DNA of 64,000 bases. It comes from Bin87 sp963666415. GTDB taxonomy: Bacteria; Chloroflexota; Dehalococcoidia; Lucifugimonadales; UBA3495. The position numbers and the translations under genes were made by a program. Location of the stretch: NCBI GenBank assembly GCA_963666415.2, contig CAXXPD010000003.1, positions 1,054,001-1,118,000 of the forward strand. The letters run 5' to 3'. The notes under the pieces are model-generated. The model searched no databases. It was not told where the DNA came from and saw only the letters and a program-made list of their open reading frames with translations. Below, piece by piece: positions 43,278 to 51,706 of the stretch; the first letter of the stretch is position 1, and every line of letters begins with the position of its first letter.

Positions 43278-44091
43278 GACCATCGTAATGACTTCCGGTA
43301 AAGGAGGCGTGGGCAAGACCACCGCCACGGCGAACGTGGGAACTGGCTTGGCGCTGCGCTCCAATCGGGTGGTGGTCATTGACACCGACATTGGCTTGCG
43401 CAACCTGGACGTTGTGATGGGGTTGGAAAACCGCATCGTGTTTGACCTGGTTGACGTGGTGGAGGAGCGGTGCCGCATCGAACAGGCGCTGATTCGCGAC
43501 AAGCACGCCGGCGAGTTGTACCTGATTGCGGCGGCGCAGACCCGCGACAAAGACTGCGTTTCAGCACAACAGTTGATCGACTTGTGCCGCCGACTGGAAG
43601 AGGATTTCGACTACGTGGTCGTGGACTGCCCCGCCGGAATTGAACAGGGTTTCCGCAACGCCATCGCAGCGGCCAGGGAGGCGTTGATAGTTACCACGCC
43701 GGAGGTATCGGCCATTCGGGATGCCGACCGGGTCATCGGTCTGCTGCACGCCAGCGACATTCGCCACGCCCGGGTCATCATCAATCGCATCAAGTCGGAG
43801 ATGGTGCGGCAGGGCGACATGATGAGCGCCGACGACGTGCTGGAGATGCTGGGCGTTGAGGCCGTTGGGCTGGTGCCGTCGGACGATCGGGTCATCACCT
43901 CTACCAACAACGGTACGCCAGTGGTGTATGACGCCACGTCGCCGTCGGGTCGGGAATTCGTCCGCATTGCGGCGCGGCTGGACGGCGAGCACATCCCGAT
44001 GGTCGAGCCCGAGGAAGAACGCCCCGATTCCATAATGGACAGGGTTCGTTTCCTGATGGGAATGAACCGGAGAACGTCGGCCAATGTTTGA
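43267..44091 (+). CDS. minD: Septum site-determining ATPase MinD
   Basis: A 274-residue ParA/MinD ATPase positioning the division septum by recruiting MinC to the membrane. The deviant Walker A is SGKGGVGKTTATANVG, and DIGLRNLDVVMGLENRIVFDL and DYVVVDCPAGIEQGF are diagnostic. The C-terminal amphipathic membrane-targeting helix is SIMDRVRFLMGMNRR. GGAGG precedes ATG 43267 inside the end of minC, and minE overlaps its end by 8 bases, so the three are coupled. Confidence 0.97.
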   Translation: MSGKTIVMTSGKGGVGKTTATANVGTGLALRSNRVVVIDTDIGLRNLDVVMGLENRIVFDLVDVVEERCRIEQALIRDKHAGELYLIAAAQTRDKDCVSAQQLIDLCRRLEEDFDYVVVDCPAGIEQGFRNAIAAAREALIVTTPEVSAIRDADRVIGLLHASDIRHARVIINRIKSEMVRQGDMMSADDVLEMLGVEAVGLVPSDDRVITSTNNGTPVVYDATSPSGREFVRIAARLDGEHIPMVEPEEERPDSIMDRVRFLMGMNRRTSANV

Positions 44092-44341
44092 TCTACTACG
44101 CATCGGACGCGGCAAACCTAACCGCAGCCCCCGGCAGGTGGCCAGGGAGCGGGTTCAGGCGACGATACGGCGGGATCGGTTGGAAGTATCCACGCCGCAG
44201 CTGTCGGAGCTGAGGGTTAATATGCTGACCACCATCAGGGAGCACCTGCCGGTGGCGCCGGAATTTGCCGAGTTCGCGTTGCATCGGGACGGCGAGGAAG
44301 TGTTCCTGGTGTCGCGGGTGCGACTGCAGCAACGTCGCTGA
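44084..44341 (+). CDS. minE: Cell division topological specificity factor MinE
   Basis: An 85-residue MinE, stimulating MinD ATP hydrolysis and driving oscillation or gradient formation. The N-terminal MFDLLRIG is the membrane/MinD-binding segment, followed by ARERVQATIRRDRLEVSTPQ and the topological-specificity domain LTTIREHLPVAPEFAEFALH. Length matches the family. It overlaps minD, which sets the reading. No terminator is obvious before the MFS promoter. Confidence 0.9.
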   Translation: MFDLLRIGRGKPNRSPRQVARERVQATIRRDRLEVSTPQLSELRVNMLTTIREHLPVAPEFAEFALHRDGEEVFLVSRVRLQQRR

Positions 44342-44414
44342 CTACCAGCCACGCTGAGGCTTCTCCCAGCCCGGCGGTCTGGCGCCCGACACCGGCGATG
44401 GCAACCGCATCGCA

Positions 44415-44442
44415 TTGACCAACCGGTCAAGTGGGTTATAAT
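44415..44442 (+). promoter_or_regulatory. Strong promoter with overlapping palindromic operator
   Basis: TTGACC at 44415-44420, a 16-nt spacer and a perfect TATAAT at 44437-44442. The -35 is the left half of an inverted repeat TTGACC-AACC-GGTCAA (44415-44430), similar to operators bound by TetR-type repressors. It drives the MFS transporter gene after a leader of about 130 nt. Confidence 0.7.
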
Positions 44443-44497
44443 GCTGCCCACTCAACAGGTGAAATCAGACGCCATTAACTTGGATCTGCTTGATTGC

Positions 44498-44565
44498 GCC
44501 ATGTTCCTGATTACGTCCACGCCGAATGGCATCAATTCGGCTTGGTTTGGCGCAGGAACATCGGC
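44498..44565 (+). promoter_or_regulatory. Structured leader before the MFS gene
   Basis: An outer stem pairs ATGTTCCTG (44501-44509) with CAGGAACAT (44553-44561) and extends by GCC/GGC with one bulge. An inner hairpin pairs GCCGAAT (44521-44527) with ATTCGGC (44535-44541). It ends four bases before the AAGGGG ribosome-binding site. It matches no riboswitch class I can name. Confidence 0.5.
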
Positions 44566-44581
44566 ATGAAGGGGTAACAGT

Positions 44582-45991
44582 ATGGCCACGGCTCAGGCAC
44601 CGGAAAGCAACTATTTCGCCAGGAAGGCGAACCGATTCCTGGCGGCCCTCATCTTTCGTGATTTCCGGTTCCTCGCGATGGCGACGCTGTGCAGCGGCAG
44701 TGGAGCCTGGGCACTGATCGTGGCCCGCGGCTCTTGGATATACAACATACCGGCATTGCAAGATGCGCAGACCGCCGGCCTGTGGGTTGGGCTCGTAACC
44801 TTTGCGGCGATGTCACCGCGGTTTTTCGCCACTCCCTTCATCGGTTATCTGGCCGACCGGGTTACGCGGAAACGGCTGCTGCAATGGGTGTATGTATTAC
44901 AGCTGGCGCAGGCCTCGGTGATGGCCGTACTGGTAATGATGGGCGTGGATAATCCGTGGTACGTCGTGATACTGGCGATAGTAAACGGCACTTTGCGCGC
45001 CACCCAGCAGACGGCGGCCCAATCGCTGGCGCCGAACCTGGTGGACCGGGAGCGGTTGCCCAACGCGGTGGCGCTGAATGAGGCCATGCAGCAGGGTTCG
45101 CGGGCGGTTGGTCCGGCAATCTTGCTGGCGGTTGCAGTTTCGGTTGGCGCGGGCGCTTTGTCCGGTTCGGGCAGCACGTTGTTCAGCATTCAGTCGCTGG
45201 TATTCACGATAGGCACATCGGCCATCGTGTTCTGGGCGTGCGCCGCGTTCTATCTGGTTGCGCTGATCTCCTCCCTGAACATCAGGACCGTATCCAGCGG
45301 CAATATCGACCGCCGGCGGAGTTTCTGGGTGAACACAGCCGCCGGATTCGCCTACGCCTACCGCACCCCGCTGGTTTTCGGCATTATCCTGATGGCGGTG
45401 GCCCACTGCGTGCTGGTGATGTCGTTTGAATCCATGCTGCCGCCGCTGGCCCGTGATAAGTTGTCTCCAGACGGAATCACATTCAGTCAAAACGACGTGT
45501 ACGCCCTGATGACCGCACTCGGCATCGGAGCCCTGTTCTCGTCCATATTTATCGGCGGCATCGTGAGTCACCTCACGCGAGGCCGGATGTTCCTGGTGCT
45601 GGGTTTCACGAGCAGTTTGACCCCCATCGGGTTGGGTATATCGGCGCAAACCGAGATTTCGATGATCGCGGCGGTGCTGATGGGTCTGGGTACGGCTGGG
45701 TTCATGACGATTACCCACACCATCATCCAGTCGGTGGTGCCTGATGACATACGCGGGCGGGTCGCATCTGTCTATTCGATGCACGTTGGTGGCAGCATGG
45801 CGTTCGCCAACCTGCTGTACGGTCGGCTGGCCGACTCGTACTCGGCGGGCTATGTGATGGCTGTCGCCGGAGCGCTGTTCACGGTCGTGGTGGTAATCAG
45901 TATCCTCAACGGATTCTGGCGGGGAATCTATTTCCGCGGCCAGGCCCGTCCCGTTGCAGCGGCGGCGCCCGCCGGCGGCGACGACGACTAG
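44582..45991 (+). CDS. MFS transporter (EntS/MFS_3-like)
   Basis: A 469-residue major facilitator with about 12 hydrophobic segments. It begins with a cytoplasmic stretch ending FRDFRFLAMATLCSGSGAW, typical of the MFS_3 group. The loop motif LADRVTRKRLL (motif A-like) lies between helices 2 and 3, and RATQQTAAQSLAPNLV and the second-half VPDDIRGRVASVYSMHVG are also characteristic. The end is Ala/Asp-rich. The group exports siderophores, macrolides or other drugs; the substrate is unknown. The operator-like palindrome at 44415 suggests inducible expression. Confidence 0.88.
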   Translation: MATAQAPESNYFARKANRFLAALIFRDFRFLAMATLCSGSGAWALIVARGSWIYNIPALQDAQTAGLWVGLVTFAAMSPRFFATPFIGYLADRVTRKRLLQWVYVLQLAQASVMAVLVMMGVDNPWYVVILAIVNGTLRATQQTAAQSLAPNLVDRERLPNAVALNEAMQQGSRAVGPAILLAVAVSVGAGALSGSGSTLFSIQSLVFTIGTSAIVFWACAAFYLVALISSLNIRTVSSGNIDRRRSFWVNTAAGFAYAYRTPLVFGIILMAVAHCVLVMSFESMLPPLARDKLSPDGITFSQNDVYALMTALGIGALFSSIFIGGIVSHLTRGRMFLVLGFTSSLTPIGLGISAQTEISMIAAVLMGLGTAGFMTITHTIIQSVVPDDIRGRVASVYSMHVGGSMAFANLLYGRLADSYSAGYVMAVAGALFTVVVVISILNGFWRGIYFRGQARPVAAAAPAGGDDD

Positions 45992-46036
45992 CACAGCAGT
46001 TCAACTACGTTATCCAGTCGCGAACCAGGATGTCTG

Positions 46037-47359
46037 ATGCCGTTTGACGAAGTTGCCCGCTACCGGGAAACCACTCCGCAATCCCGCGCTATCTGGGAAG
46101 AAGCCTGCCGTTATCTGCCGGACGGGGATAGCCGCAATTCCATCTTCTGGAAACCCTACCCGATATTCACAGAGTCGGCCCAGGGCGCCGTGGTTACTGA
46201 CGCCGACGGTGTCGAACGGCTGGATTTCATCAACACGATGACGACCATGATCCTAGGGCACGGGCCGGCACCGGTGCTGGATGCTGTGCGTCAGCAACTT
46301 GACCGCGGGCTGGCTTACAACTCACCAAACCGACACCAGGTGGATTTGGCCAGGATTCTCTGCGACCGGATACCGAGTTTCCAGCAGGTGCGGTTTACCA
46401 ATTCAGGCACCGAGGCGACGCTGAACACCATTCGGGCGGCGCGCGCGTTCACCGGCCGCAGCAAATTCGCCAAGGTGGAAGGCGGTTACCATGGCACACA
46501 CGATGCCGTGATGGTGAGCCTGCGCATCGACCCCGCCACCGGCGGCGACTACGACAACCCTCAAGCCGTCGCGTCCAGCGCCGGGTTGGCTCCGGGGACG
46601 CTTGAACAGGCGGTCATCATTCCCTACAACGACGTGGATGTCGCCCGGCGCATACTTGAAGCAAACCGGGACGAACTGGCGGCGGTTATCGTGGAGCCGG
46701 TGATGGGTTCGGTTGGTATGCTGCCGGCGGATTCCGGCTATCTCCAGATGCTGCGGGACTTTGCCGACGACAGCGGCGCGCTGCTCATATTCGACGAGGT
46801 GATCAGCTTCCGCGTCGCGGCGGGAGGCGCACAGGACTACTATGGCATTACGCCAGACCTGACGTCGCTGGGCAAGATAATTGGCGGCGGTTTTCCGGTG
46901 GGCGCGTTCGGCGGGCGTTCCGACATCATGAGCCTGTACAGCCCCATCAACGGGCCGGTGGTTGCCCATGCGGGAACCTTCAACGCCAACCCGGTAACCA
47001 TGGCTGCCGGCGTAGCCACTATGACCGAACTGTCGCCAACCGTCTACCGTCGACTGGCGGAACTGACCGATATGCTGCGCCAGGGTTTGCAGATGGTCTG
47101 CTCGGAACTGGAGCAACCGGTGGTGGTTACCGGCGTCGGATCCCTGTTCGGAGTGCACTTCACCGACCAACCCATCCGGCACTACCGGGACATTGCCGCC
47201 ACTGACAAGGCTCTGGGAGAACGGGTGTTCATGGGGATGCTGAACGAAGGGTTCCTGCTGGCGCCGAATTTGGTTGGCGCAATGTCGATGGCGTTGGGCG
47301 AGATTGAAGTGGATGCCTTCGTGAGGGCATTCCGTCGCGTGCTGAAGCGCCAGATATAA
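46037..47359 (+). CDS. Class III aminotransferase (GSA-aminomutase-like)
   Basis: A 440-residue PLP fold-type I enzyme. It has NSGTEATLNTIRAARAFTGR, FAKVEGGYHGTHDAVMVS, LIFDEVISFRVAAGGAQ and the PLP lysine in TSLGKIIGGGFPVGAFGG. It differs from the true hemL at 17840 by lacking the VNSPVR start and the KFxGxYHGHxD form, having GGYHGTHDA instead. It is therefore more likely an aminotransferase or racemase-like paralogue of unknown substrate. It starts 45 bases after the MFS gene, so it may share its promoter. It is convergent with the ABM gene. Confidence 0.85.
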   Translation: MPFDEVARYRETTPQSRAIWEEACRYLPDGDSRNSIFWKPYPIFTESAQGAVVTDADGVERLDFINTMTTMILGHGPAPVLDAVRQQLDRGLAYNSPNRHQVDLARILCDRIPSFQQVRFTNSGTEATLNTIRAARAFTGRSKFAKVEGGYHGTHDAVMVSLRIDPATGGDYDNPQAVASSAGLAPGTLEQAVIIPYNDVDVARRILEANRDELAAVIVEPVMGSVGMLPADSGYLQMLRDFADDSGALLIFDEVISFRVAAGGAQDYYGITPDLTSLGKIIGGGFPVGAFGGRSDIMSLYSPINGPVVAHAGTFNANPVTMAAGVATMTELSPTVYRRLAELTDMLRQGLQMVCSELEQPVVVTGVGSLFGVHFTDQPIRHYRDIAATDKALGERVFMGMLNEGFLLAPNLVGAMSMALGEIEVDAFVRAFRRVLKRQI

Positions 47360-47379
47360 AGCGCACGTCGGCATCCAGC

Positions 47380-47417
47380 AAACAGGCCGGGGCGACTCGT
47401 CGGTCGCCCCGGCCTGT
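47380..47417. terminator. Long hairpin between convergent genes
   Basis: A perfect 16-bp inverted repeat (AACAGGCCGGGGCGAC and complement) with a 6-nt loop lies between the ends of the aminotransferase and the ABM gene. No clear T-run follows on either side, but its position suggests a bidirectional transcription stop. Confidence 0.6.
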
Positions 47418-47439
47418 TCTGGTTCCAATGTCCGGGCGT

Positions 47440-47769
47440 TCAGTCGACGGACGGGCGCTTTTCCCACTTCTCCGGTACCGGATACACCGGGGTGGCAATC
47501 TTGCGAATGTTCTCGGTGGCAAACCAGTCCGCGCACTCTTCACGCCACTTTACGAAATGCGGGGCGTTGCGATGGGCGTCGACCGCCGCGTCGTCCTCGT
47601 AGACTTCAAACAGGTGGATTTTGTTCTCGTCTTCGTTGTCCTGCAGGACGTCAAAGCGGAGGCAGCCGGGCTCGTCGTTGTTGGAGCCGCGGGCGTCTCC
47701 CAGCATGGAGGCCATGAACTGGTCTTTGAATCCTGGCTTGATATTGATTTCGACAATCAGTGCAATCAT
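47440..47769 (-). CDS. Antibiotic biosynthesis monooxygenase (ABM) domain protein
   Basis: A 109-residue dimeric alpha+beta barrel protein of the YgiN/LsrG type. It reads IVEINIKPGFKDQFMASM, then DEPGCLRFDVLQDNEDENKIHLFEVYEDD-type strands and HRNAPHFVKW. The family includes quinol monooxygenases and AI-2 processing enzymes; the role here is unknown. AAGGAGA precedes ATG 47769. It is a single gene, convergent with the aminotransferase. Confidence 0.87.
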   Translation of the reverse strand: MIALIVEINIKPGFKDQFMASMLGDARGSNNDEPGCLRFDVLQDNEDENKIHLFEVYEDDAAVDAHRNAPHFVKWREECADWFATENIRKIATPVYPVPEKWEKRPSVD

Positions 47770-47979
47770 CGGTGTCTCCTTGCCAAGGTTGGTGTCAGAG
47801 AGATTATAGCATCGGCAGTGCTGGCAGGGGACATGGCCCGGGCTGGGTTGGACGGCGTCACGGCCAGCCGGCCCGTTGGTGTATTTGGTGGCGATATATT
47901 TGGTGGCAGGGTAGCGATGATGCGCCTACTGGTTGTAGAATGCGGCTAACCCGCCAATTCGGCAGGAGGAGGCCCAACC

Positions 47980-48195
47980 ATGGCTGATATTCCGATTGTT
48001 TACACGCTGACGGTCTGTCCGGCCTGCGACCTGCTGCGCAACTCGTGGCGCAGGGAAGGCGTGGAGTATGAGGAACGCCGGGTTGACCAGAGTCAGGAAA
48101 CGCTGGACGAGGCGCTGGACTTTGGCGACGCCGTGCCCATCATCGTGTGGCCCGATGGTAGGGTTGAAACGGGGTTTCGCGGCGCCCGCGGTTGA
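47980..48195 (+). CDS. Glutaredoxin-like CPAC protein
   Basis: A 71-residue thioredoxin-fold protein with the redox motif CPAC in YTLTVCPACDLLRNSW, followed by GVEYEERRVDQSQE and the cis-Pro stretch DAVPIIVWPDGR. The size fits NrdH/glutaredoxin-like proteins. AGGAGGAGG precedes ATG 47980. A second thioredoxin-fold gene follows 106 bases on. Confidence 0.8.
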   Translation: MADIPIVYTLTVCPACDLLRNSWRREGVEYEERRVDQSQETLDEALDFGDAVPIIVWPDGRVETGFRGARG

Positions 48196-48301
48196 GAGAT
48201 CGGCTAACGGACGGTCAGTCCGTTTTCAGCGAACTCGGCGGCGCCCGGATGAACAGGGCGACTTACGGAAAGAATCACAGTTCTGCAATCGAGGTGCGAT
48301 T

Positions 48302-48886
48302 ATGGTGCAAGAAAGTAGCGTGGTAACTCCGGAGCGGTATGCTCAGGGATTGACCTACGACCAGTACATGTCCGGCATCAAAGTAAACAAGGCGCGTTTC
48401 GAAGAATATTACGCCAACGTGAAGTTGCAGCCGGGACAGGCGGAGGCCCTCCGGAAGCTGGTGGCCGCAGAAAACGGGCCGTCGCGAATGATGGTAATCG
48501 GCGAGGACTGGTGCGGCGACGTAGTGCGTGAGCTGCCGGTGCTGGCGCGCGTTGCTGAGGCCGCCGGGCTGGAATTCCGAATCTTCCCGCGCGATGAGAA
48601 CCACGACATCATGAACGAGTTCCTCAAAGAGGGGCAGTACATGTCGATTCCGGTGGCGGTGTTCTACGACAAGTCCCACGGTTATATGTGCCACTGGATC
48701 GAGCGCTCCGCAGCGGCGGGTCGGGAGCAAGCGGAGATTGAAGCCGCAATCCGCTCCGAACAGCCCGACATCAACGACCAGGACTTTGGACGCCAACGCC
48801 GCGCCCGCACCGCCGCCCGCGCCGCCGACTGGCAGAATGCAACAGTTGATGAACTGGTCGGACTGCTGCGCGAGCATCTCCACTAG
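48302..48886 (+). CDS. Thioredoxin-family protein with EDWCGD motif
   Basis: A 194-residue protein of the thioredoxin_9-like group. The active site reads VIGEDWCGDVVRELPVL, a single-cysteine WCGD motif rather than CxxC, so it is not a classical disulfide reductase. FRIFPRDENHDIMNEFL and MSIPVAVFYDK complete the fold. The C-terminal 40 residues are Arg/Ala-rich and helical. ATG 48302 is used. Its role is unknown; a Cys-based peroxide or thiol-stress role is possible. Confidence 0.78.
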   Translation: MVQESSVVTPERYAQGLTYDQYMSGIKVNKARFEEYYANVKLQPGQAEALRKLVAAENGPSRMMVIGEDWCGDVVRELPVLARVAEAAGLEFRIFPRDENHDIMNEFLKEGQYMSIPVAVFYDKSHGYMCHWIERSAAAGREQAEIEAAIRSEQPDINDQDFGRQRRARTAARAADWQNATVDELVGLLREHLH

Positions 48887-48913
48887 CCAGAGTGCCCGTA
48901 GCCAGAGTGCCCG
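48884..48913. repeat. 15-bp tandem duplication
   Basis: TAGCCAGAGTGCCCG occurs twice in direct tandem, the first copy supplying the stop codon of the preceding gene. It lies in the short gap before the convergent purS and has no apparent function. Confidence 0.5.
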
Positions 48914-48946
48914 ACGTTTTCCAGTCGGGGACTCGGAAGCCGCGGA

Positions 48947-49201
48947 TCAGTTGTCAACCGGCTCCAGGCTGAACCGGAACTCTTCGATGACCGGATTGGC
49001 CAGGAGTTGGTCGCACATCGCAGCAACGTCCGTCTCGGCTTGGGCCGCGTCATCGCCGGCCACGCGCACTTCCAGGTACTTGCCGATGCGAACGTCGGTG
49101 ACGCCTTCGTAGCCCATGCTGTGCAGCCCGCCCAGGACGGTCAGGCCCTGGGGGTCGTTGACGGCGGGTTTCAGCGTTACGTAGATGCGGGCCAAGAACA
49201 C
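48947..49201 (-). CDS. purS: Phosphoribosylformylglycinamidine synthase subunit PurS
   Basis: An 84-residue PurS, the small subunit that bridges PurL and PurQ in the fourth step of purine synthesis. It matches the family as FLARIYVTLKPAVNDPQG, LHSMGYEGVTDVRIGKYLEV and a C-terminal LLANPVIEEFRFSLE. GTG 49201 gives the standard N-terminus with GGGAG nine bases upstream; a TTG at 49207 would be too close. PurQ and PurL, usually adjacent, are not next to it here. Confidence 0.92.
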   Translation of the reverse strand: MFLARIYVTLKPAVNDPQGLTVLGGLHSMGYEGVTDVRIGKYLEVRVAGDDAAQAETDVAAMCDQLLANPVIEEFRFSLEPVDN

Positions 49202-49218
49202 GGTCAATTGCTCCCTGT

Positions 49219-49983
49219 TTAGCTGCCCGACGACTGCATCAGGTCGATGCCAGAGGTGCAGGGCAGCCCGTTGGCGAATTCCGGACCGGTGTTGCCGGGG
49301 TAGTCCTCGAAGAACCCGGCGATGCGTGCGCGGTCCACACCAATCATGCGGTCCAGCACGCCCCAGGCGGTGACGGCCACCATGCCTTCTGGTATAGCGG
49401 TATAACGGCGCACGATGGCAAATTCTGCGGCCAGTGGGATGGCTGCCACGGCGGACCGCAGCGCCTCGACCTCGGTATCGTCGGCCAGATTGTAGCTGAC
49501 GATGATGTTGCCGTGCTCCAGGTTATGAACCAGTAGTTCATCCGGCAAGGGGTGGTTGAAAAATCCGCAGTTGCTCCACGTCGGCCAGTGTCGGCCAGAG
49601 GTGGGCGGTATGGTGCTGTACCCGTCGGGATCAATTTCGTCGATGCGTTGCGTATCAGCGAAGTGGCTGCTGCTGGGCATAATCTCAGCGCGGATCGCGC
49701 CATCGGTAACCGGCACTTCCAGCAACGAGGGGAAAGTCATCGCCGTGGCGGGAGACGGAGCCGTAGGAGATGGGGTGGTGGCCGACAGGTTCGACGATGT
49801 CGGCGCCGCGGTAGGCGCCAACGTGCTGATGGATGGGGCCGGCGTGGCCGGTGGGATACTAGCGGCGGCGGCTGGAGGTGTCGCCGATGGTTGCTGTAAC
49901 GGCCCGGACGGCGACGCCTGACAGCCCAGGAACAGCAATGCGGTCGCAACCAAAGCCAACAACGGCGTCTGGGTCAGGGTCAT
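49219..49983 (-). CDS. DUF3105 lipoprotein
   Basis: A 254-residue protein with a lipoprotein signal peptide (hydrophobic LLALVATALLFLGC, lipobox Cys about 21). A Ser/Thr/Pro/Ala-rich linker follows (about 22-85), then a DUF3105 domain: IPPTSGRHWPTWSNCGFFNHP and LLVHNLEHGNIIVSYNL. The conserved histidines (RHW, VHNLEHG) and Cys suggest metal binding. The cell location is the outer face of the cytoplasmic membrane. It is a tandem paralogue of the next gene. Function unknown. Confidence 0.85.
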   Translation of the reverse strand: MTLTQTPLLALVATALLFLGCQASPSGPLQQPSATPPAAAASIPPATPAPSISTLAPTAAPTSSNLSATTPSPTAPSPATAMTFPSLLEVPVTDGAIRAEIMPSSSHFADTQRIDEIDPDGYSTIPPTSGRHWPTWSNCGFFNHPLPDELLVHNLEHGNIIVSYNLADDTEVEALRSAVAAIPLAAEFAIVRRYTAIPEGMVAVTAWGVLDRMIGVDRARIAGFFEDYPGNTGPEFANGLPCTSGIDLMQSSGS

Positions 49984-49986
49984 TGA

Positions 49987-50715
49987 TCAGGGGCGCATAC
50001 TGCCGCCGATGGTACACGGCGAACCGTTGGGGAACTCCGGGCCGAGTCGTCCGGAGTACGCCTCGAAGAATCGTTCAATCCGGTCTTTGTTGATACCGTC
50101 GTCGGTCACGTTCCATTGGTCAATGACGCCCCAGGTGGTGAGTGCGACGGTGCCGGCGGGAATTTGATCATAGTGGCGCGCTACGCCCCACTGGTTGGAC
50201 TGCCCAATATCGCTGAACGCGTCTTCCAGGGCGTCGACCTGGGCTTGGTCGGCGAGGTTGTAGCTTACTACGATGTTGCCGTGCTCCATGTTGTGGACGA
50301 TGACCTCATCCGCAAGTTGCGCGGTGCCGGGCGCGATGCCGTCGCGGTAGAAGCCGCACGATGCCCACTGTGGCCAGTGCCGACCCGAGGTGGGCGGTGT
50401 GGTGGTGTAACCATCCTCGTTGATGTCGGTGATGGTGAATTCTGCAGCGAAGTGGGTACGGTCGTCAGGCTTGTCGACAGACTGCCCAATGCCGGCAACA
50501 GGTTCGCTGGCCTGTCCCTGCTGAGCGTTGCCACCGCCGCCGAGGGGTATGCCACCAAGAGCGAAGCCGGCAATCACCAGCACAGCGATGAGCGCCGACG
50601 CGAGCAGATACAGCCAGCGTCGGATGCGGCTGCGGTTGGGGCGAGCCGAAATCGGCGGGACCCGCCGGGCGGATCGTCGTGCTGCAGAACGGCGTCGATG
50701 TCGTGATTGGGGCAC
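49987..50715 (-). CDS. DUF3105 membrane-anchored protein
   Basis: A 242-residue protein with a highly basic N-terminus (RHRRRSAARRSARR), one transmembrane helix (YLLASALIAVLVIAGFALGG), then a DUF3105 domain. The domain has TPPTSGRHWPQWASCGFYRDG and VIVHNMEHGNIVVSYNL, ending FPNGSPCTIGG. It shares the same His and Cys positions as the lipoprotein paralogue that follows three bases downstream, so the pair is cotranscribed. Function unknown. Confidence 0.85.
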   Translation of the reverse strand: MPQSRHRRRSAARRSARRVPPISARPNRSRIRRWLYLLASALIAVLVIAGFALGGIPLGGGGNAQQGQASEPVAGIGQSVDKPDDRTHFAAEFTITDINEDGYTTTPPTSGRHWPQWASCGFYRDGIAPGTAQLADEVIVHNMEHGNIVVSYNLADQAQVDALEDAFSDIGQSNQWGVARHYDQIPAGTVALTTWGVIDQWNVTDDGINKDRIERFFEAYSGRLGPEFPNGSPCTIGGSMRP

Positions 50716-50756
50716 TGGTTTTGCTCGTTACAGGGTCAGGTCGCTGGGGGCGAGAA

Positions 50757-51659
50757 TCAGAAAGATTGGCCGGTGAGCAGTTGGTAGGCTTCCAGGTAGC
50801 GCTCCGAGGTGCGAGCCACCACGTCTTCGGGCAGAGCCGGAGCCGGCGGTTCCTGATCCCAGCCCTGGGCAGATAGCCAATCGCGCACGAATTGCTTGTC
50901 ATAGTTGGGCTGGGATTTGCCGGGTGCGTAGCCCGCTGCATCCCAGAATCGGCTTGAATCGGGAGTCAGCAACTCGTCGATGAGAATAAGTTCGCCGTTG
51001 AGTGTGCCGAATTCCATCTTGGTGTCGGCGAGGACGATGCCGCGTCCACGGGCGTAATCGTGGGCATGAAGGTACACGGCGATGCTGGTGTCGGCCAGTT
51101 TTTGCGCCATGGCTTCGCCGACCATATCCACGACTTCGGCATCGGCCATGTTCTCGTCGTGGCCGGTTTCGGCTTTGGTGGTGGGAGTGAAGAGCGGTTC
51201 CGGGAAACGGTCGCCCTCGACCATGCCGGCGGGCATGGGCTTGCCGGAAACGGTGCCCTGGCGACGATACTCTCCCCAGGCCGAGCCAGTGATGTAGCCG
51301 CGCACGATGCATTCGATGTCGATGCGCTCGGCTTTCTTGACGACCATCGCCCGGCCAGCCACGCTGTCCTCGGCGTAGGCCGAATGCGAAACCACCGGGT
51401 TGTCGGCCCAGGCCTCAGCGTCGGCAGAATCCGCCAGCGCAATCAGGTGGTTGGGGACGATATGGCCGGTCAGGTCGAACCAGAAGGCGGACATCCGGTT
51501 GAGCACAGCGCCCTTGTTCGGGATACCGTTGGGCAGAACCACGTCGAAGGCGGAAATGCGGTCAGTTGCTACCATCAGCAGCGCATCGTCGGTGAGCTGG
51601 TAGGTGTCGCGCACTTTGCCCTGATGCAGGCGGTTGGGCATTCGGGTTTCGATCAGCAT
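50757..51659 (-). CDS. purC: Phosphoribosylaminoimidazole-succinocarboxamide synthase
   Basis: A 300-residue SAICAR synthetase, joining CAIR and aspartate with ATP. It has RLHQGKVRDTYQLTDDALLM at the N-terminus, RISAFDVVLPNGIPNKGAVL, ECIVRGYITGSAWGEY, and GIVLADTKMEFG with ELILIDELLTPDSSRFWD. The length places it in the long (fungal-type) subgroup. ATG 51659 follows AGGA with a 7-nt spacer. It lies downstream of purB by 47 bases. Confidence 0.95.
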   Translation of the reverse strand: MLIETRMPNRLHQGKVRDTYQLTDDALLMVATDRISAFDVVLPNGIPNKGAVLNRMSAFWFDLTGHIVPNHLIALADSADAEAWADNPVVSHSAYAEDSVAGRAMVVKKAERIDIECIVRGYITGSAWGEYRRQGTVSGKPMPAGMVEGDRFPEPLFTPTTKAETGHDENMADAEVVDMVGEAMAQKLADTSIAVYLHAHDYARGRGIVLADTKMEFGTLNGELILIDELLTPDSSRFWDAAGYAPGKSQPNYDKQFVRDWLSAQGWDQEPPAPALPEDVVARTSERYLEAYQLLTGQSF

Positions 51660-51706
51660 GTTGTGTCCTGGAGGCGTCGCCCCGGGGGGCGACAAATTAA
51701 ATTGAG

